Positions 47,785-56,094 of a stretch of 64,000 nucleotides of DNA are shown one piece after another (position 1 is the first letter of the stretch; each line of letters starts with the position of its first letter). This DNA is from Gammaproteobacteria bacterium (GTDB lineage Bacteria; Pseudomonadota; Gammaproteobacteria; Chromatiales; Chromatiaceae): assembly GCA_011389885.1 (NCBI GenBank), contig JAABTK010000011.1:1-64000 (forward strand), read 5' to 3'. Both the position numbers and the translations under genes were made by a program. Under the pieces are notes generated by a model. The model had not been told where the DNA came from. It was given only the letters and a program-made list of their open reading frames with translations, and searched no databases.

Positions 47785-48866
47785 GCTATTCGACCGTTCA
47801 TAACAGCGCATGCAAGGTCATCGAAGAACAGACCTTGTGGGGGCAGACGGTGTGCCGTGTCTGGTTGCCGAACCAGGACGCGGTGGTGCGCGTGCCCCGC
47901 TCCGCCTTACGGCCGCTGAGTGCCGACCTGCAGCCGGAGATCGAGGCCGGGCGCATTGCCTATGTGGCCGCCGCAGCCAAGGTAGCCGAGGTGCTCGAAG
48001 GCAGCCTGTTCGGGAATGGCAGCGCCACCGAGGGCCATGTCTTGCTGGCTCCCATGGGGTCCAACGTCATTCCGCTGCCGCACCAGATCCACGCCTTGTC
48101 TCAGGCCATCTCCGGCGACCGCGTGCGCTACCTGCTGGCCGACGAGGTGGGTCTCGGCAAGACCATCGAGGCCGGGCTGGTCATGCGCGAGCGCAAGCTG
48201 CGCGGACTGGTGCGGCGGACATTGGTCGTCTCGCCGAAGGGAATCGCTACCCAATGGGTGGCGGAAATGCAGACCCATTTCAACGAACAGTTCCAGCTCG
48301 TGCTGGGCGACGACATCGGCGCCTTGCAGCGTCTGGCTCCCCAATTTGGGAAGAGCGCGGGCCAGCGGAGTTCGGCCTGGTCGATGTTTGATCAGGTCAT
48401 CGTCTCCCTGGATTCGGTCAAACCCATGGACAAGCGGCGCGGCTGGACCGCCGAGCGCGTCGCCGAATACAACCGCAGCCGGTTCGAGGATCTGATTACC
48501 GCCGGTTGGGATCTGGTGATTGTGGACGAAGCGCACCGCCTGGGCGGCAGTACCGACCAGGTCGCCCGCTACAAGCTCGGCCGTGGATTGGCGGAAGCCG
48601 CGCCCTATGTGTTGCTGCTTTCGGCTACACCCCACCAGGGCAAGACCGATGCCTTCCATCGTTTGATGAGCCTGCTGGATGACGATGCCTTCCCGGATAT
48701 GGACAGCGTCTCCCGCGACCGGGTGGCCCCTTATGTCATCCGCACCGAGAAGCGCAAGGCCATCGATGCCGACGGCAAACCGCTGTTTAAACCCCGGCGC
48801 ACGCAGATGGCCCCGGTGGCCTGGGAGGGCCGTCAAAAACTCGAATGGGAGAGGATTGTTTTATGA
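47715..48866 (+). CDS. brxHII: BREX-3 helicase BrxHII, truncated after the first RecA-like domain
   Basis: 383 residues if started at the ATG at 47715, which lies in a family R element; family-like sequence begins at STVHNSACKVIEEQTLWGQT. It has an SF2 domain 1: YLLADEVGLGKTIEAGLVMR (Walker A), LVIVDEAHRLGG (DEAH box), LLLSATPHQGKTD (motif III). It stops after QMAPVAWEGRQ, where the frame passes into KLEWERIVL, the C-terminus of a GxxExxY protein. The second helicase domain (motifs IV-VI) is absent, and only 52 bases separate the stop from pglZ. The helicase is therefore very likely inactive as a translocase. Remnants of it are not found elsewhere in the window. Confidence 0.85.
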   Translation: MDTNKHESGTDRKSTVSIGVHSWCYSTVHNSACKVIEEQTLWGQTVCRVWLPNQDAVVRVPRSALRPLSADLQPEIEAGRIAYVAAAAKVAEVLEGSLFGNGSATEGHVLLAPMGSNVIPLPHQIHALSQAISGDRVRYLLADEVGLGKTIEAGLVMRERKLRGLVRRTLVVSPKGIATQWVAEMQTHFNEQFQLVLGDDIGALQRLAPQFGKSAGQRSSAWSMFDQVIVSLDSVKPMDKRRGWTAERVAEYNRSRFEDLITAGWDLVIVDEAHRLGGSTDQVARYKLGRGLAEAAPYVLLLSATPHQGKTDAFHRLMSLLDDDAFPDMDSVSRDRVAPYVIRTEKRKAIDADGKPLFKPRRTQMAPVAWEGRQKLEWERIVL

Positions 48867-48902
48867 AATCCATTTGTGTCCATTCGTGTTTATTCGTGGT
48901 TC
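48831..48902 (+). mobile_element. 3' remnant of a second GxxExxY unit, fused to brxHII
   Basis: CAAAAACTCGAATGGGAGAG then GATTGTTTTATGA parallels the end of the intact GxxExxY gene (GCCAAACTCGAATGGGAAAG then GCTGGTACTGTGA at 46310-46344). It is followed by the right arm of a family R element (TGTGTCCATTCGTGTTTATT then CGTGGTTC). Confidence 0.75.
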
Positions 48903-48918
48903 AACCAGGAGGCAAGGG

Positions 48919-50988
48919 GTGAGTAGTTGGCGAGACGCCATCCTGAACGACTTTGTGCCCAACGTCAGCAAGCTGACCCTGGTCGCTGACCCGGATTGCC
49001 TGCTGACCGAGGAGAAGCTGGCGCTTGATTTGCGCGGGCGCGGCTTCGACCTGATCGAGTTCAATGACCCGGTCGAGTTCCGATACGCCTATGAATCCCA
49101 ATACCGCTTGATTTGGGATCGCGGCGAACACACCGATCTGGTGGTGATCCTCCGCTTGCAGGATACGGAGCTGGAATCTCTGCCTTATGACCTGCTCCAG
49201 GCGGGCCGCAAGCTTTCATTCAATCTGGGGGATCTGTTCCCAACGCTCAGCTATCCGGTCATCGAGAAGCTCGACCGAAGCCTGCTGGACGCGCTTTTTG
49301 AGGCCCAGCGCAAGTCGCCGCCGGATCGCATGGGCGACAACGCCACCCAGGATTTCATCCTCCGCCATGTGTTCGGCATTGCGGCAGAACTCATTAAGGG
49401 CGAGGTGGAACTGCTTCGCGCCTTGCTGCGCCTGCATTACGGCAAGCTTCAGCTCCCGTTGATGCTGGCCGAGCGCCTGATCCAGGTGCTCAACGGCCAT
49501 GCGGGGTTCAAGGCCTGGCCGCTGTCCGAAATTGTTCCGGACGATGAGGCCTTCTTCACCTTTTTGCAGGAACGCTGGCCGGTATTTTTGCGTGCGAAGT
49601 GCGGGGTTCGTGGTGCGAAAACCGAAGTCCGAGAACCTGAAACGCACCACGCATCGCGCACCGCGCACTTTCGCTATCCCGGCCCAGAACATCTCCCCTT
49701 CGATCATCAAGACATTCTCGTTTATCTCGACAATCTCTTCCTCGAAGGAAAACTGACACCTGTTGATGTGCCTGAAACGCACTCCGCACTCCGCACCTCG
49801 CACTACGCCTTTGGCGTGAGCGGCGTGGACGATGACGAGCTGCGGATCTCTCGCTTGTTTGGCCTTGTCGAGAAGGAGCTGCCCACTGCGGAAGCACGTT
49901 ACTCGGACTGGACCGCCTTTGCATTGAAATGGGCCGAACTCTCTTCGTTGATTCATGACGAACCACGACTGAACACGAATGAACACAAATTGGAGAATAA
50001 TCATTCGTGTGAATTAGTGTCCATTCGTGGTTCAGAATTCCTGGCTCTGCAGGGCAAAATCAATGATCTGTTTTATCAGTGGTTGGCGGCTCACTACTCC
50101 AGTCTGATCAACTTGCCGCCGACCCATCCGGCCATGCTGCACCATGTGCCGCGTCGCCTGGCTCGGGACGTCGAGGATTCCCGCAATAGCCGTGCCGCTT
50201 TGATCGTGGTGGATGGCTTGGCCCTGGATCAGTGGGTGACCATCCGCCAGCTTTTGCAAAAGCAGGACGCCAGTCTGGTCATGCGCGAATCCGCAACCTT
50301 CGCCTGGATTCCAACGCTGACCTCGGTATCGCGGCAATCGATCTTCTCGGGCAAGCCGCCGCTCTATTTTCCGTCATCCATTAACTCGACCAATAGCGAA
50401 GAGAAACTCTGGAAGCAGTTCTGGGAAGGCCATGGCCTGTCCCGGCTGGATGTCGCTTACCAGCGAGGTCTTGGGGACGGGGATGCTGCGGGCGTACTCG
50501 ACTCCGTAATCCATCCCGGAAAGACCAAGGCGGTGGGGCTGGTCGTGGATAAAGTGGACAAGATCATGCACGGCATGCAACTCGGCTCGGCCGGGATGCA
50601 CAACCAGATCAAGCAGTGGTGCCATGCAGGATTTCTTTCCGCGATGGTCGGTCAACTGCTGGATTACGGCTATGAGGTCTGGCTGACAGCCGATCACGGC
50701 AATATTCAATGCGAAGGCAAAGGACGCCCATCTGAAGGTGTGATTGCCGAGACCCGCGGCGAGCGGGTTCGTGTCTATCCCACGCCGGAACTCCGCGCTC
50801 AGGTGGCTGGGGCCTTTCCATTTGCCCACGAGTGGCAGCCGGTCGGGTTGCCAGCAGATTATTTCCCCCTGGTGGCCGGTGGCCGCGACGCCTTCGTGAA
50901 ACCGGGAGATGCCATCGTAGGTCATGGCGGTGTAGCCATCGAAGAAGTCATTGTGCCCTTGGTGAAGTTTGAAAGGCGCACACGGTGA
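48919..50988 (+). CDS. pglZ: BREX-3 phosphatase-like protein PglZ
   Basis: 689 residues from a GTG at 48919, preceded by CCAGGAGGCAAGG; start VSSWRDAILNDFVPNVSKLT. The alkaline-phosphatase-superfamily domain is in the C-terminal half: ALIVVDGLALDQWV, PTLTSVSRQSIFSGKPPLYF and VWLTADHGNIQCEGKGRPSE. PglZ is a core BREX component in all types. Two kinds of repeats lie in frame: a CGCAC-rich palindrome (about residues 225-250, with a half copy at 284-297) and a family R element (about 347-372). Both fall between the N-terminal part and the phosphatase domain, likely a linker. The stop overlaps the start of brxA (TGATG). Confidence 0.92.
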   Translation: MSSWRDAILNDFVPNVSKLTLVADPDCLLTEEKLALDLRGRGFDLIEFNDPVEFRYAYESQYRLIWDRGEHTDLVVILRLQDTELESLPYDLLQAGRKLSFNLGDLFPTLSYPVIEKLDRSLLDALFEAQRKSPPDRMGDNATQDFILRHVFGIAAELIKGEVELLRALLRLHYGKLQLPLMLAERLIQVLNGHAGFKAWPLSEIVPDDEAFFTFLQERWPVFLRAKCGVRGAKTEVREPETHHASRTAHFRYPGPEHLPFDHQDILVYLDNLFLEGKLTPVDVPETHSALRTSHYAFGVSGVDDDELRISRLFGLVEKELPTAEARYSDWTAFALKWAELSSLIHDEPRLNTNEHKLENNHSCELVSIRGSEFLALQGKINDLFYQWLAAHYSSLINLPPTHPAMLHHVPRRLARDVEDSRNSRAALIVVDGLALDQWVTIRQLLQKQDASLVMRESATFAWIPTLTSVSRQSIFSGKPPLYFPSSINSTNSEEKLWKQFWEGHGLSRLDVAYQRGLGDGDAAGVLDSVIHPGKTKAVGLVVDKVDKIMHGMQLGSAGMHNQIKQWCHAGFLSAMVGQLLDYGYEVWLTADHGNIQCEGKGRPSEGVIAETRGERVRVYPTPELRAQVAGAFPFAHEWQPVGLPADYFPLVAGGRDAFVKPGDAIVGHGGVAIEEVIVPLVKFERRTR
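49592..49668. repeat. CGCAC-type palindromic element inside pglZ, full copy
   Basis: Left arm GTGCGAAGTGCGGGGTTCGT then GGTGCG; right arm CGCACCACGCATCGCGCACC then GCGCAC. Degenerate CGCACTC-type heptads. It encodes CGVRGAKTEVREPETHHASR in frame. Confidence 0.85.
49771..49807. repeat. CGCAC-type half element inside pglZ
   Basis: CCTGAAACGCACTCCGCACT then CCGCACCTCGCACTACG, equal to the right arm of the copy at 49592-49668 and encoding PETHSALRTSHYA in frame. Confidence 0.8.
49960..50033. repeat. Family R element R10, in frame inside pglZ
   Basis: GAACCACGACTGAACACGAA at the left, AGTGTCCATTCGTGGTTC at the right. It encodes RLNTNEHKLENNHSCELVSI between SSLIHDE and EFLALQGK. Confidence 0.92.
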
Positions 50989-51749
50989 TGGACGGCTTGA
51001 ATAGAAATAGGCACCAAGTCATCGGCATCAAACAGACGATCCGTTTGGAGTGGATGCAGAAAACAGCCTATTTGCTGTTGGCCGGGCTTGACGCCAACAC
51101 CATCCGCCAGGAGCTACATGGGTTCCTCGCTGACAGAAAAGGCAACGGCGCCGAAGGCAAACGAAGCGACCAGACCCGGATCTTTGTCGTCAGCAATCTG
51201 ATGAAGATCTGGATCTCTCCCGACCCCGAGTTGATCCCATTCCGGGATGCCCAGCTTTCGTTTCTGCGAGAAAACCCGTCCATGGCCCTGGCGGTCCACT
51301 GGGGGATGATTTCGGCGGTCTATCCATTTTGGTTTAATCTCGCCCGGCAGACCGGCCGCCTGCTGGCCTTGCAGGATCAGGTGACGCAGACCCAGATTAT
51401 CAATCGCCTCAAGGAACAGTACGGCGACCGAACAACGATAGGGCGTGAAGGACAGCGGGTGATCCGCTCCTTTGTCGCCTGGGGCGCCCTGAAGGATTCC
51501 AAGGCCAAAGGCTGCTATGAGAAAGCCGCCCCAGTGTGCATTGCCGAGCCAAACCTGGCCATCTTGATGCTCGAGTCCGCACTCCTGGCCACCCCAGAGG
51601 CCAAGGCTGCATTGGGGCTGCTGCTGAACAATCCCGCATTCTTCCCATTTCAACTCCCCGTAATGAGCGGTGACCTTGCATCTCAAAGGAGTCCCCGGAT
51701 TGAACTGGTTCGCTATGGATTGGATGATGAGCTACTAGCCCTAAAATGA
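50988..51749 (+). CDS. brxA: BrxA-like protein (DUF1819), last gene of the BREX-3 operon
   Basis: 253 residues from the ATG at 50988 in a TGATG overlap with pglZ (a GTG at 50985 would add one residue). Mostly helical; segments LEWMQKTAYLLLAGLDANTI, VVSNLMKIWISPDPELIPFR and YPFWFNLARQTGRLLALQDQ fit the BrxA fold, and ends ELVRYGLDDELLALK. BrxA is a DNA-binding core protein of several BREX types, and its place directly after pglZ matches the type 3 order. Assignment rests on context as well as sequence. Confidence 0.78.
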   Translation: MDGLNRNRHQVIGIKQTIRLEWMQKTAYLLLAGLDANTIRQELHGFLADRKGNGAEGKRSDQTRIFVVSNLMKIWISPDPELIPFRDAQLSFLRENPSMALAVHWGMISAVYPFWFNLARQTGRLLALQDQVTQTQIINRLKEQYGDRTTIGREGQRVIRSFVAWGALKDSKAKGCYEKAAPVCIAEPNLAILMLESALLATPEAKAALGLLLNNPAFFPFQLPVMSGDLASQRSPRIELVRYGLDDELLALK

Positions 51750-52341
51750 TGCCCTTGTTGGATTAATGCAGCCCGCGCTCCTGTGATTGCGCCCGAACCG
51801 AAGTTGAGTCCGGAAGGCATGATTAACGCACAAATGAAAGGTCGATGGCCGCAGAACATCTGGGCCGTCAGCGCGGCCGGGGGGCCGGGGATGGTGGGTT
51901 ACGGCGCACGGCAATGCGGGTGTTGAATTGGAGTTTCGCGGTTGGCGCGCCTAACGCACCCTACGCGGGCTGGGTGTCCTGTTCTTACATTTTAATTTTA
52001 TACGCCCGCTGATTTTTCACAAACAGACAAGCTACAGCTCTACTTTTACATCACAGTATATCGTCTTAGTTTGATTCATCCATGAATGTTTGGTATTCGA
52101 CCGGCCTGAAGGCCGTTTTACACGGGCGGGCCTACCGGCTTGCGTGCATTCTATCGCCTGTTTCCAGCTGTCTGTCCGGTACACTAGCGCATTCGTACCG
52201 CCCGAACAACACTAGTTTCGCACACAAAAACAAACCAAGTATTTTCGAGAGTTGGTTCGCCCTTTCCCGTGACCGCGTTCCGGGTGTACCGGTCCTCTCA
52301 CTGCGGAATGTTGAACAGTTTTTGCCAAGGCTTAATCACCT
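51750..52341. other. Gap after the BREX operon; repeat fragment, no gene supported
   Basis: From 51894 to 51965 lies GTGGGTTACGGCGCACGGCA ... GCGCGCCTAACGCACCCTAC, an inverted repeat related to the two copies near 61.2 and 61.4 kb. The stretch 51980-52240 is AT-richer than the chromosome around it. An 87-codon frame at 52082 has no family likeness. This probably marks the edge of the acquired island. Confidence 0.55.
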
Positions 52342-52929
52342 TTAACGGGACCCTTCCGGCCGCTCCGGTTTCAGGATCTTTCTAAGCCGTTGTATCGCCT
52401 CTGGCATGTGCGCGAAGGCGTGGTCGCCGCCGGGGTAGGTCTGTATAGCCGCTTGGCCGCGGAAGATGCCGGCGGCGATGCGGTAGTCGATCACTTCGTC
52501 GCCTTCGTCGAGCAGGACGGTGATGGGCGTGCGGTCGGCGCCGGGGGGCACGGCGTAGGGGTGGGTGGCTTGCGCCAGCTCAAGCGTGAGCCGGTAGCGT
52601 TCGCCGGTGGCGGTGACGCGTTCCCCCAGGTGCCGCGGCAGTAGTTCCCAAGGGCGCAGTGCGGGGTTGATTAGCACCAGGTGACTGAAATCCAGTTCTT
52701 GCGCCAGGTAACGGCCGTAGTAACCGCCCATGGAGCTGCCCACCACCACGGCATGCGTCAAAGCGGCGTCCGATAGCCGGGCGCGCAATGCGGCCACTGC
52801 CGCCGCCGGCCGGTGGGCGGGGTAGCTGGGGCTGAACACGGCTGCGGCCCCGAAGGCCTGACGCAGCTTGTCGGCCTTGGCCGAGGCGCCGCTGCTGTCG
52901 AGGCCGTGCAGGTAGACTAGGCGGGTCAT
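52342..52929 (-). CDS. YqiA/YcfP-family alpha/beta hydrolase
   Basis: 195 residues from the ATG at 52929. MTRLVYLHGLDSSGASAKAD carries the family's HG oxyanion motif, THAVVVGSSMGGYYGRYLAQ the nucleophile serine, and TVLLDEGDEVIDYR with PGGDHAFAHM the Asp and His. These are esterase-like proteins, often encoded near parE in gammaproteobacteria, with uncertain natural substrate. The gene start overlaps the stop of the upstream lipoprotein gene by four bases. A much longer open frame extends upstream but is not protein-like. Confidence 0.87.
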   Translation of the reverse strand: MTRLVYLHGLDSSGASAKADKLRQAFGAAAVFSPSYPAHRPAAAVAALRARLSDAALTHAVVVGSSMGGYYGRYLAQELDFSHLVLINPALRPWELLPRHLGERVTATGERYRLTLELAQATHPYAVPPGADRTPITVLLDEGDEVIDYRIAAGIFRGQAAIQTYPGGDHAFAHMPEAIQRLRKILKPERPEGSR

Positions 52930-53189
52930 TCGGCCAGGCCCCGGGCCTGCATCTCCGCTTGGTGCAGGCGCTGCTCTTGTTCGGTATAGCGGATGACTTC
53001 GCGGGTCTGGTGCAGCACCTCGCGGCGCAGCTCCAGCTCTTTTTGCGCGCCATCCGCCGGACGCGGCGGGGCCTCGGGTCCGCAGCCGCCGAGCAAGAGG
53101 CCGTAGAGCAACACGCCGCCGCACAGGGGCCGGGCTCGGAGACCGCAGAATCGGCGGGGTCGGTCTTTTGTTTGTGCGTGCTGAATCAT
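52926..53189 (-). CDS. Small lipoprotein, unknown function
   Basis: 87 residues from the ATG at 53189. A basic N-terminus and hydrophobic segment end in the lipobox LLLGGC (PLCGGVLLYGLLLGGCGPEA), so the mature protein would be lipidated near residue 36. The rest is short and helical (KELELRREVLHQTREVIRYT EQEQ in pieces). The stop overlaps the next gene (ATGA), indicating translational coupling with the hydrolase. No family recognised. Confidence 0.65.
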   Translation of the reverse strand: MIQHAQTKDRPRRFCGLRARPLCGGVLLYGLLLGGCGPEAPPRPADGAQKELELRREVLHQTREVIRYTEQEQRLHQAEMQARGLAE

Positions 53190-53470
53190 CCGCGAACGCC
53201 CCCGACGCCCGCGGCGGGGTGGGCCGCCGACGGCGTCTTGTGATCGGAGATCGGCCCGATGGGCCGCGCCCTGGCCGGGCATCCCCGCTGCCGGGGCCTG
53301 CCGCGGGCCGGGCGCGCCTTATGCCGGGCCGCATGAGGCGATTGTAGCGGGCTGTGCGCCCGGGGCAAGCGCCGAGCGCGTGGCCGGGCCGCCCATCGCC
53401 ATTGGTGAAAGAGGCGCGGGGGCGGTATCATTGGGGCTTCCGCCGCATCCTTTGCTACCCGTATAGACCT

Positions 53471-53986
53471 GTGCAACCGATATTGAAGGCCTTTTTCGAT
53501 CTGTGTCGCTTCCGACTCGGTCCCCAGGACCTGCCGGCTTCGATTATTTTGCTGTATTTCAGCATCCTGCTGAGCTTGGTCACGAGCCTGGCCGCGCTTT
53601 CGATCAGCGGCGTGCCGGTGGCGAGCTACATGCTGGGCGACCTGCTCGACCTCTTGCTGGCGGGGACGCTGCTGTATTTCGCCCTGAGGCTGACCGGCGG
53701 CGGCCCGCGCTTTGTTCAAAGCTTCACCGCCTTGGCGGGCTGTGACGCCCTGCTGCAACTATTGAGCCTGCCTGCATTGCTGCTGTTGAGCACCGCGGAG
53801 CCCGGCCAATCGTTGCACGACCTGGGGGTGTTGCTGCTGATCGGGCTGCTGGGCTGGAGCCTCGCGGTGGCTGCGCATATTTTACGCCATGCGTTTGAGG
53901 TCCGCTTCGGCTTCGGGCTGTTAATCGCGATCCTCTATTTCATTTTGATTAGCGGCCTGACCGCCAAGCTGCTCGGGGGCCCCTGA
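53471..53986 (+). CDS. Conserved integral membrane protein upstream of mpl
   Basis: From a GTG at 53471 the product is 171 residues: VQPILKAFFDLCRFRLGPQD followed by about five hydrophobic helices (LPASIILLYFSILLSLVTSL, YMLGDLLDLLLAGTLLYFAL, LLLIGLLGWSLAVAAHILRH, FGFGLLIAILYFILISGLTA). The open frame reaches 53354, but the first 39 codons are not hydrophobic or family-like. The arrangement resembles Yip1-like proteins, which I cannot confirm. The stop abuts the mpl start, so the genes are co-translated. Confidence 0.7.
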   Translation: MQPILKAFFDLCRFRLGPQDLPASIILLYFSILLSLVTSLAALSISGVPVASYMLGDLLDLLLAGTLLYFALRLTGGGPRFVQSFTALAGCDALLQLLSLPALLLLSTAEPGQSLHDLGVLLLIGLLGWSLAVAAHILRHAFEVRFGFGLLIAILYFILISGLTAKLLGGP

Positions 53987-55372
53987 ATGCATCTGCATAT
54001 CCTCGGCATCTGCGGCGCCTTTATGGGCGGCATCGCACTGTTGGCGCGGGCCCTGGGGCATCAGGTCAGCGGTTCCGACGCCGGCGTCTATCCGCCGATG
54101 AGCAAGCAACTGGCGGCCGCGGGCATTCGCTTAATGGAGGGCTATGAGTCGGCCCATTTGGAGCCGGCCCCGGACCTGGTGGTGGTGGGCAATGCGCTCT
54201 CGCGCGGCAATCCGGCGGTGGAGGCGGTGCTGAACCGCGGGCTGCGCTACACCTCCGGCCCGCAATGGTTGGCGGAGCATGTGCTGGCCGAGCGCTGGGT
54301 GCTGGCGGTGGCGGGCACCCACGGCAAGACATCCACCGCCAGCCTGCTGGCCTGGCTGTTGGAGGACGCGGGGCTGAAGCCGGGTTTTTTGATCGGCGGC
54401 GTGCCGCAGAATTTCGGCCTCTCGGCGCGCCTCGGGGAAACGCCGTTTTTCGTTGTGGAGGCGGACGAGTACGACACCGCCTTTTTCGACAAGCGCTCCA
54501 AGTTCGTCCACTACCGGCCCCGCACCCTGGTGCTGAACAACCTGGAGTTCGACCATGCGGATATCTTTGACGACCTGGCAATGATCCAGCGCCAATTCCA
54601 CCATTTGCTGCGCACGGTTCCCGGCAATGGTAAGGTCATCGCCCCCTGCGCGGACGCGGCCTTGGAGCAAGTGCTGGCGATGGGCTGCTGGACGCCGGTG
54701 GAGCGCTTCAGCCCCGATGATGATGCATCCGCCGCCTGGTCGGTGGCCGAGTGTGCGCCGGATTGCAGCCGCTTTCGGGCCCGCTGTGAGGGCCGGCTGC
54801 TGGATCCCGCAAGCTGGTCGCAGCCGGGGCGGCATAACCTGGCCAACGCCCTGGCCGCGCTGGCCGCCGCCCGCCATGCCGGGGTGCCGCCGCGGGTGCT
54901 GATCGAAGGCCTGCGGGGCTTTCGCGGGGTGCGCCGGCGGATGGAATTGCGGGGCGAGGCCGGCGGGGTGCGGGTGTTTGACGACTTCGCCCACCACCCC
55001 ACCGCCATCGCCGCTACCCTGGAGGGGCTGCGACGCCAGGCGACCGCCGGGCGCATCCTGGCGGTGCTGGAGCCGCGCTCCAATACTATGCGCCTTGGGG
55101 TGCATGCAGAGCAACTGCCGGCGGCCCTGGCCGGCGCGGATGCGGTCTGGCTGTATGTGCCGCCGGCGTTGGGCTGGGATCCGCGTTTGGTCTTCGGGGC
55201 CGAGGACTCGGGCGCGGTCTTCTGCGCCGAGATCGGCGACATCGTGGCGCAGGTTGCGCAACAGGCCCGCCCGGGCGACCGCGTCGTGGTGATGAGCAAC
55301 GGCGGTTTCGGCGGCATTCACGACAAACTGCTGGCGGCCCTGCGCGGCCGCTTCGGCGACGCCTCCGCATGA
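53987..55372 (+). CDS. mpl: UDP-N-acetylmuramate:L-Ala-gamma-D-Glu-meso-DAP ligase (Mpl)
   Basis: 461 residues. Starts MHLHILGICGAFMGGIALLA (Rossmann-like UDP-binding domain) and has the Mur-ligase P-loop AVAGTHGKTSTASLLAWLLE (near residue 109), the central VVEADEYDTAFFDKRSKFVH and NNLEFDHADIFDD, and a C-terminal domain with VFDDFAHHPTAIAATLEGLR. The DDFAHHPTA motif and small size separate Mpl from MurC. It recycles the murein tripeptide released from the wall. It overlaps ubiX by four bases. Confidence 0.95.
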   Translation: MHLHILGICGAFMGGIALLARALGHQVSGSDAGVYPPMSKQLAAAGIRLMEGYESAHLEPAPDLVVVGNALSRGNPAVEAVLNRGLRYTSGPQWLAEHVLAERWVLAVAGTHGKTSTASLLAWLLEDAGLKPGFLIGGVPQNFGLSARLGETPFFVVEADEYDTAFFDKRSKFVHYRPRTLVLNNLEFDHADIFDDLAMIQRQFHHLLRTVPGNGKVIAPCADAALEQVLAMGCWTPVERFSPDDDASAAWSVAECAPDCSRFRARCEGRLLDPASWSQPGRHNLANALAALAAARHAGVPPRVLIEGLRGFRGVRRRMELRGEAGGVRVFDDFAHHPTAIAATLEGLRRQATAGRILAVLEPRSNTMRLGVHAEQLPAALAGADAVWLYVPPALGWDPRLVFGAEDSGAVFCAEIGDIVAQVAQQARPGDRVVVMSNGGFGGIHDKLLAALRGRFGDASA

Positions 55373-55977
55373 ACCCCAGGCCGATCACCCTGGCCCTCAC
55401 CGGGGCCTCGGGCAGCGCCTACGGGTTGCGGGTCCTGGACTGCCTGCTGCGGCTCGGCCGGCCGGTGGACCTGCTGCTGTCGGACGCCGCGCAGATCGTA
55501 ATCGCCACCGAGACCGAGTGGCGGCCGCCGTCCGATCCGGCCCTAATCGGGGCCTATTTCGCCGACCGCCTTCATGCCGACCCGGGGCTGCTGCGGGCCT
55601 TCGGTCGCCACGACTGGATGGCCCCCGTGGCCAGCGGCTCCAACCCCAACGCGGCCATGGTGATCTGCCCCTGCTCCGGGGGCGCGACCTCGGCCATCGC
55701 CGCCGGCGCCAGCGACACCTTGATTGAGCGCGCGGCCGACGTCATGTTAAAGGAAAATCGGCCCTTGATCCTGGTGGTGCGCGAAACCCCTTTGTCCGCG
55801 ATTCATCTCGAAAACCTGCTCAAACTGGCCCGCTTGGGGGTCACCGTGATGCCCGCATCACCCGGCTTCTATCACCGCCCGCAACGCGTGGAGGACTTGG
55901 TGGATTTCATCGCGGCCCGGGTGTTGGATCACCTGAATGTGGAGCATGATCTGATTCAACGATGGGGGGAGCCCTAG
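55369..55977 (+). CDS. ubiX: Flavin prenyltransferase UbiX
   Basis: 202 residues. The flavin site is in ITLALTGASGSAYGLRVLDC, with SGSNPNAAMVICPCSGGATS and KENRPLILVVRETPLSAIHL further on, all typical of UbiX/Pad1. It attaches a dimethylallyl group to FMN to make the prenylated cofactor used by the decarboxylase UbiD in ubiquinone synthesis. The start overlaps the mpl stop (ATGA). With ubiK, it is the second ubiquinone-related gene in the window. Confidence 0.95.
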   Translation: MNPRPITLALTGASGSAYGLRVLDCLLRLGRPVDLLLSDAAQIVIATETEWRPPSDPALIGAYFADRLHADPGLLRAFGRHDWMAPVASGSNPNAAMVICPCSGGATSAIAAGASDTLIERAADVMLKENRPLILVVRETPLSAIHLENLLKLARLGVTVMPASPGFYHRPQRVEDLVDFIAARVLDHLNVEHDLIQRWGEP

Positions 55978-56094
55978 GCGGTCGCAAACGGGCCGTTATT
56001 GAAGCGAGGGGTTTCCTGGTTTTTGGGGTGGGCCTCCGGCATAGAAGGCGTGCCCGTTTTTTGCGCCAAGCGCAAAGAAGCAAAGGTTTTCCTT

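Noticed and set aside
52082-52345. 87-codon plus-strand ORF after the BREX operon
   Set aside because: No family likeness and no convincing ribosome binding site; composition fits non-coding AT-richer DNA.
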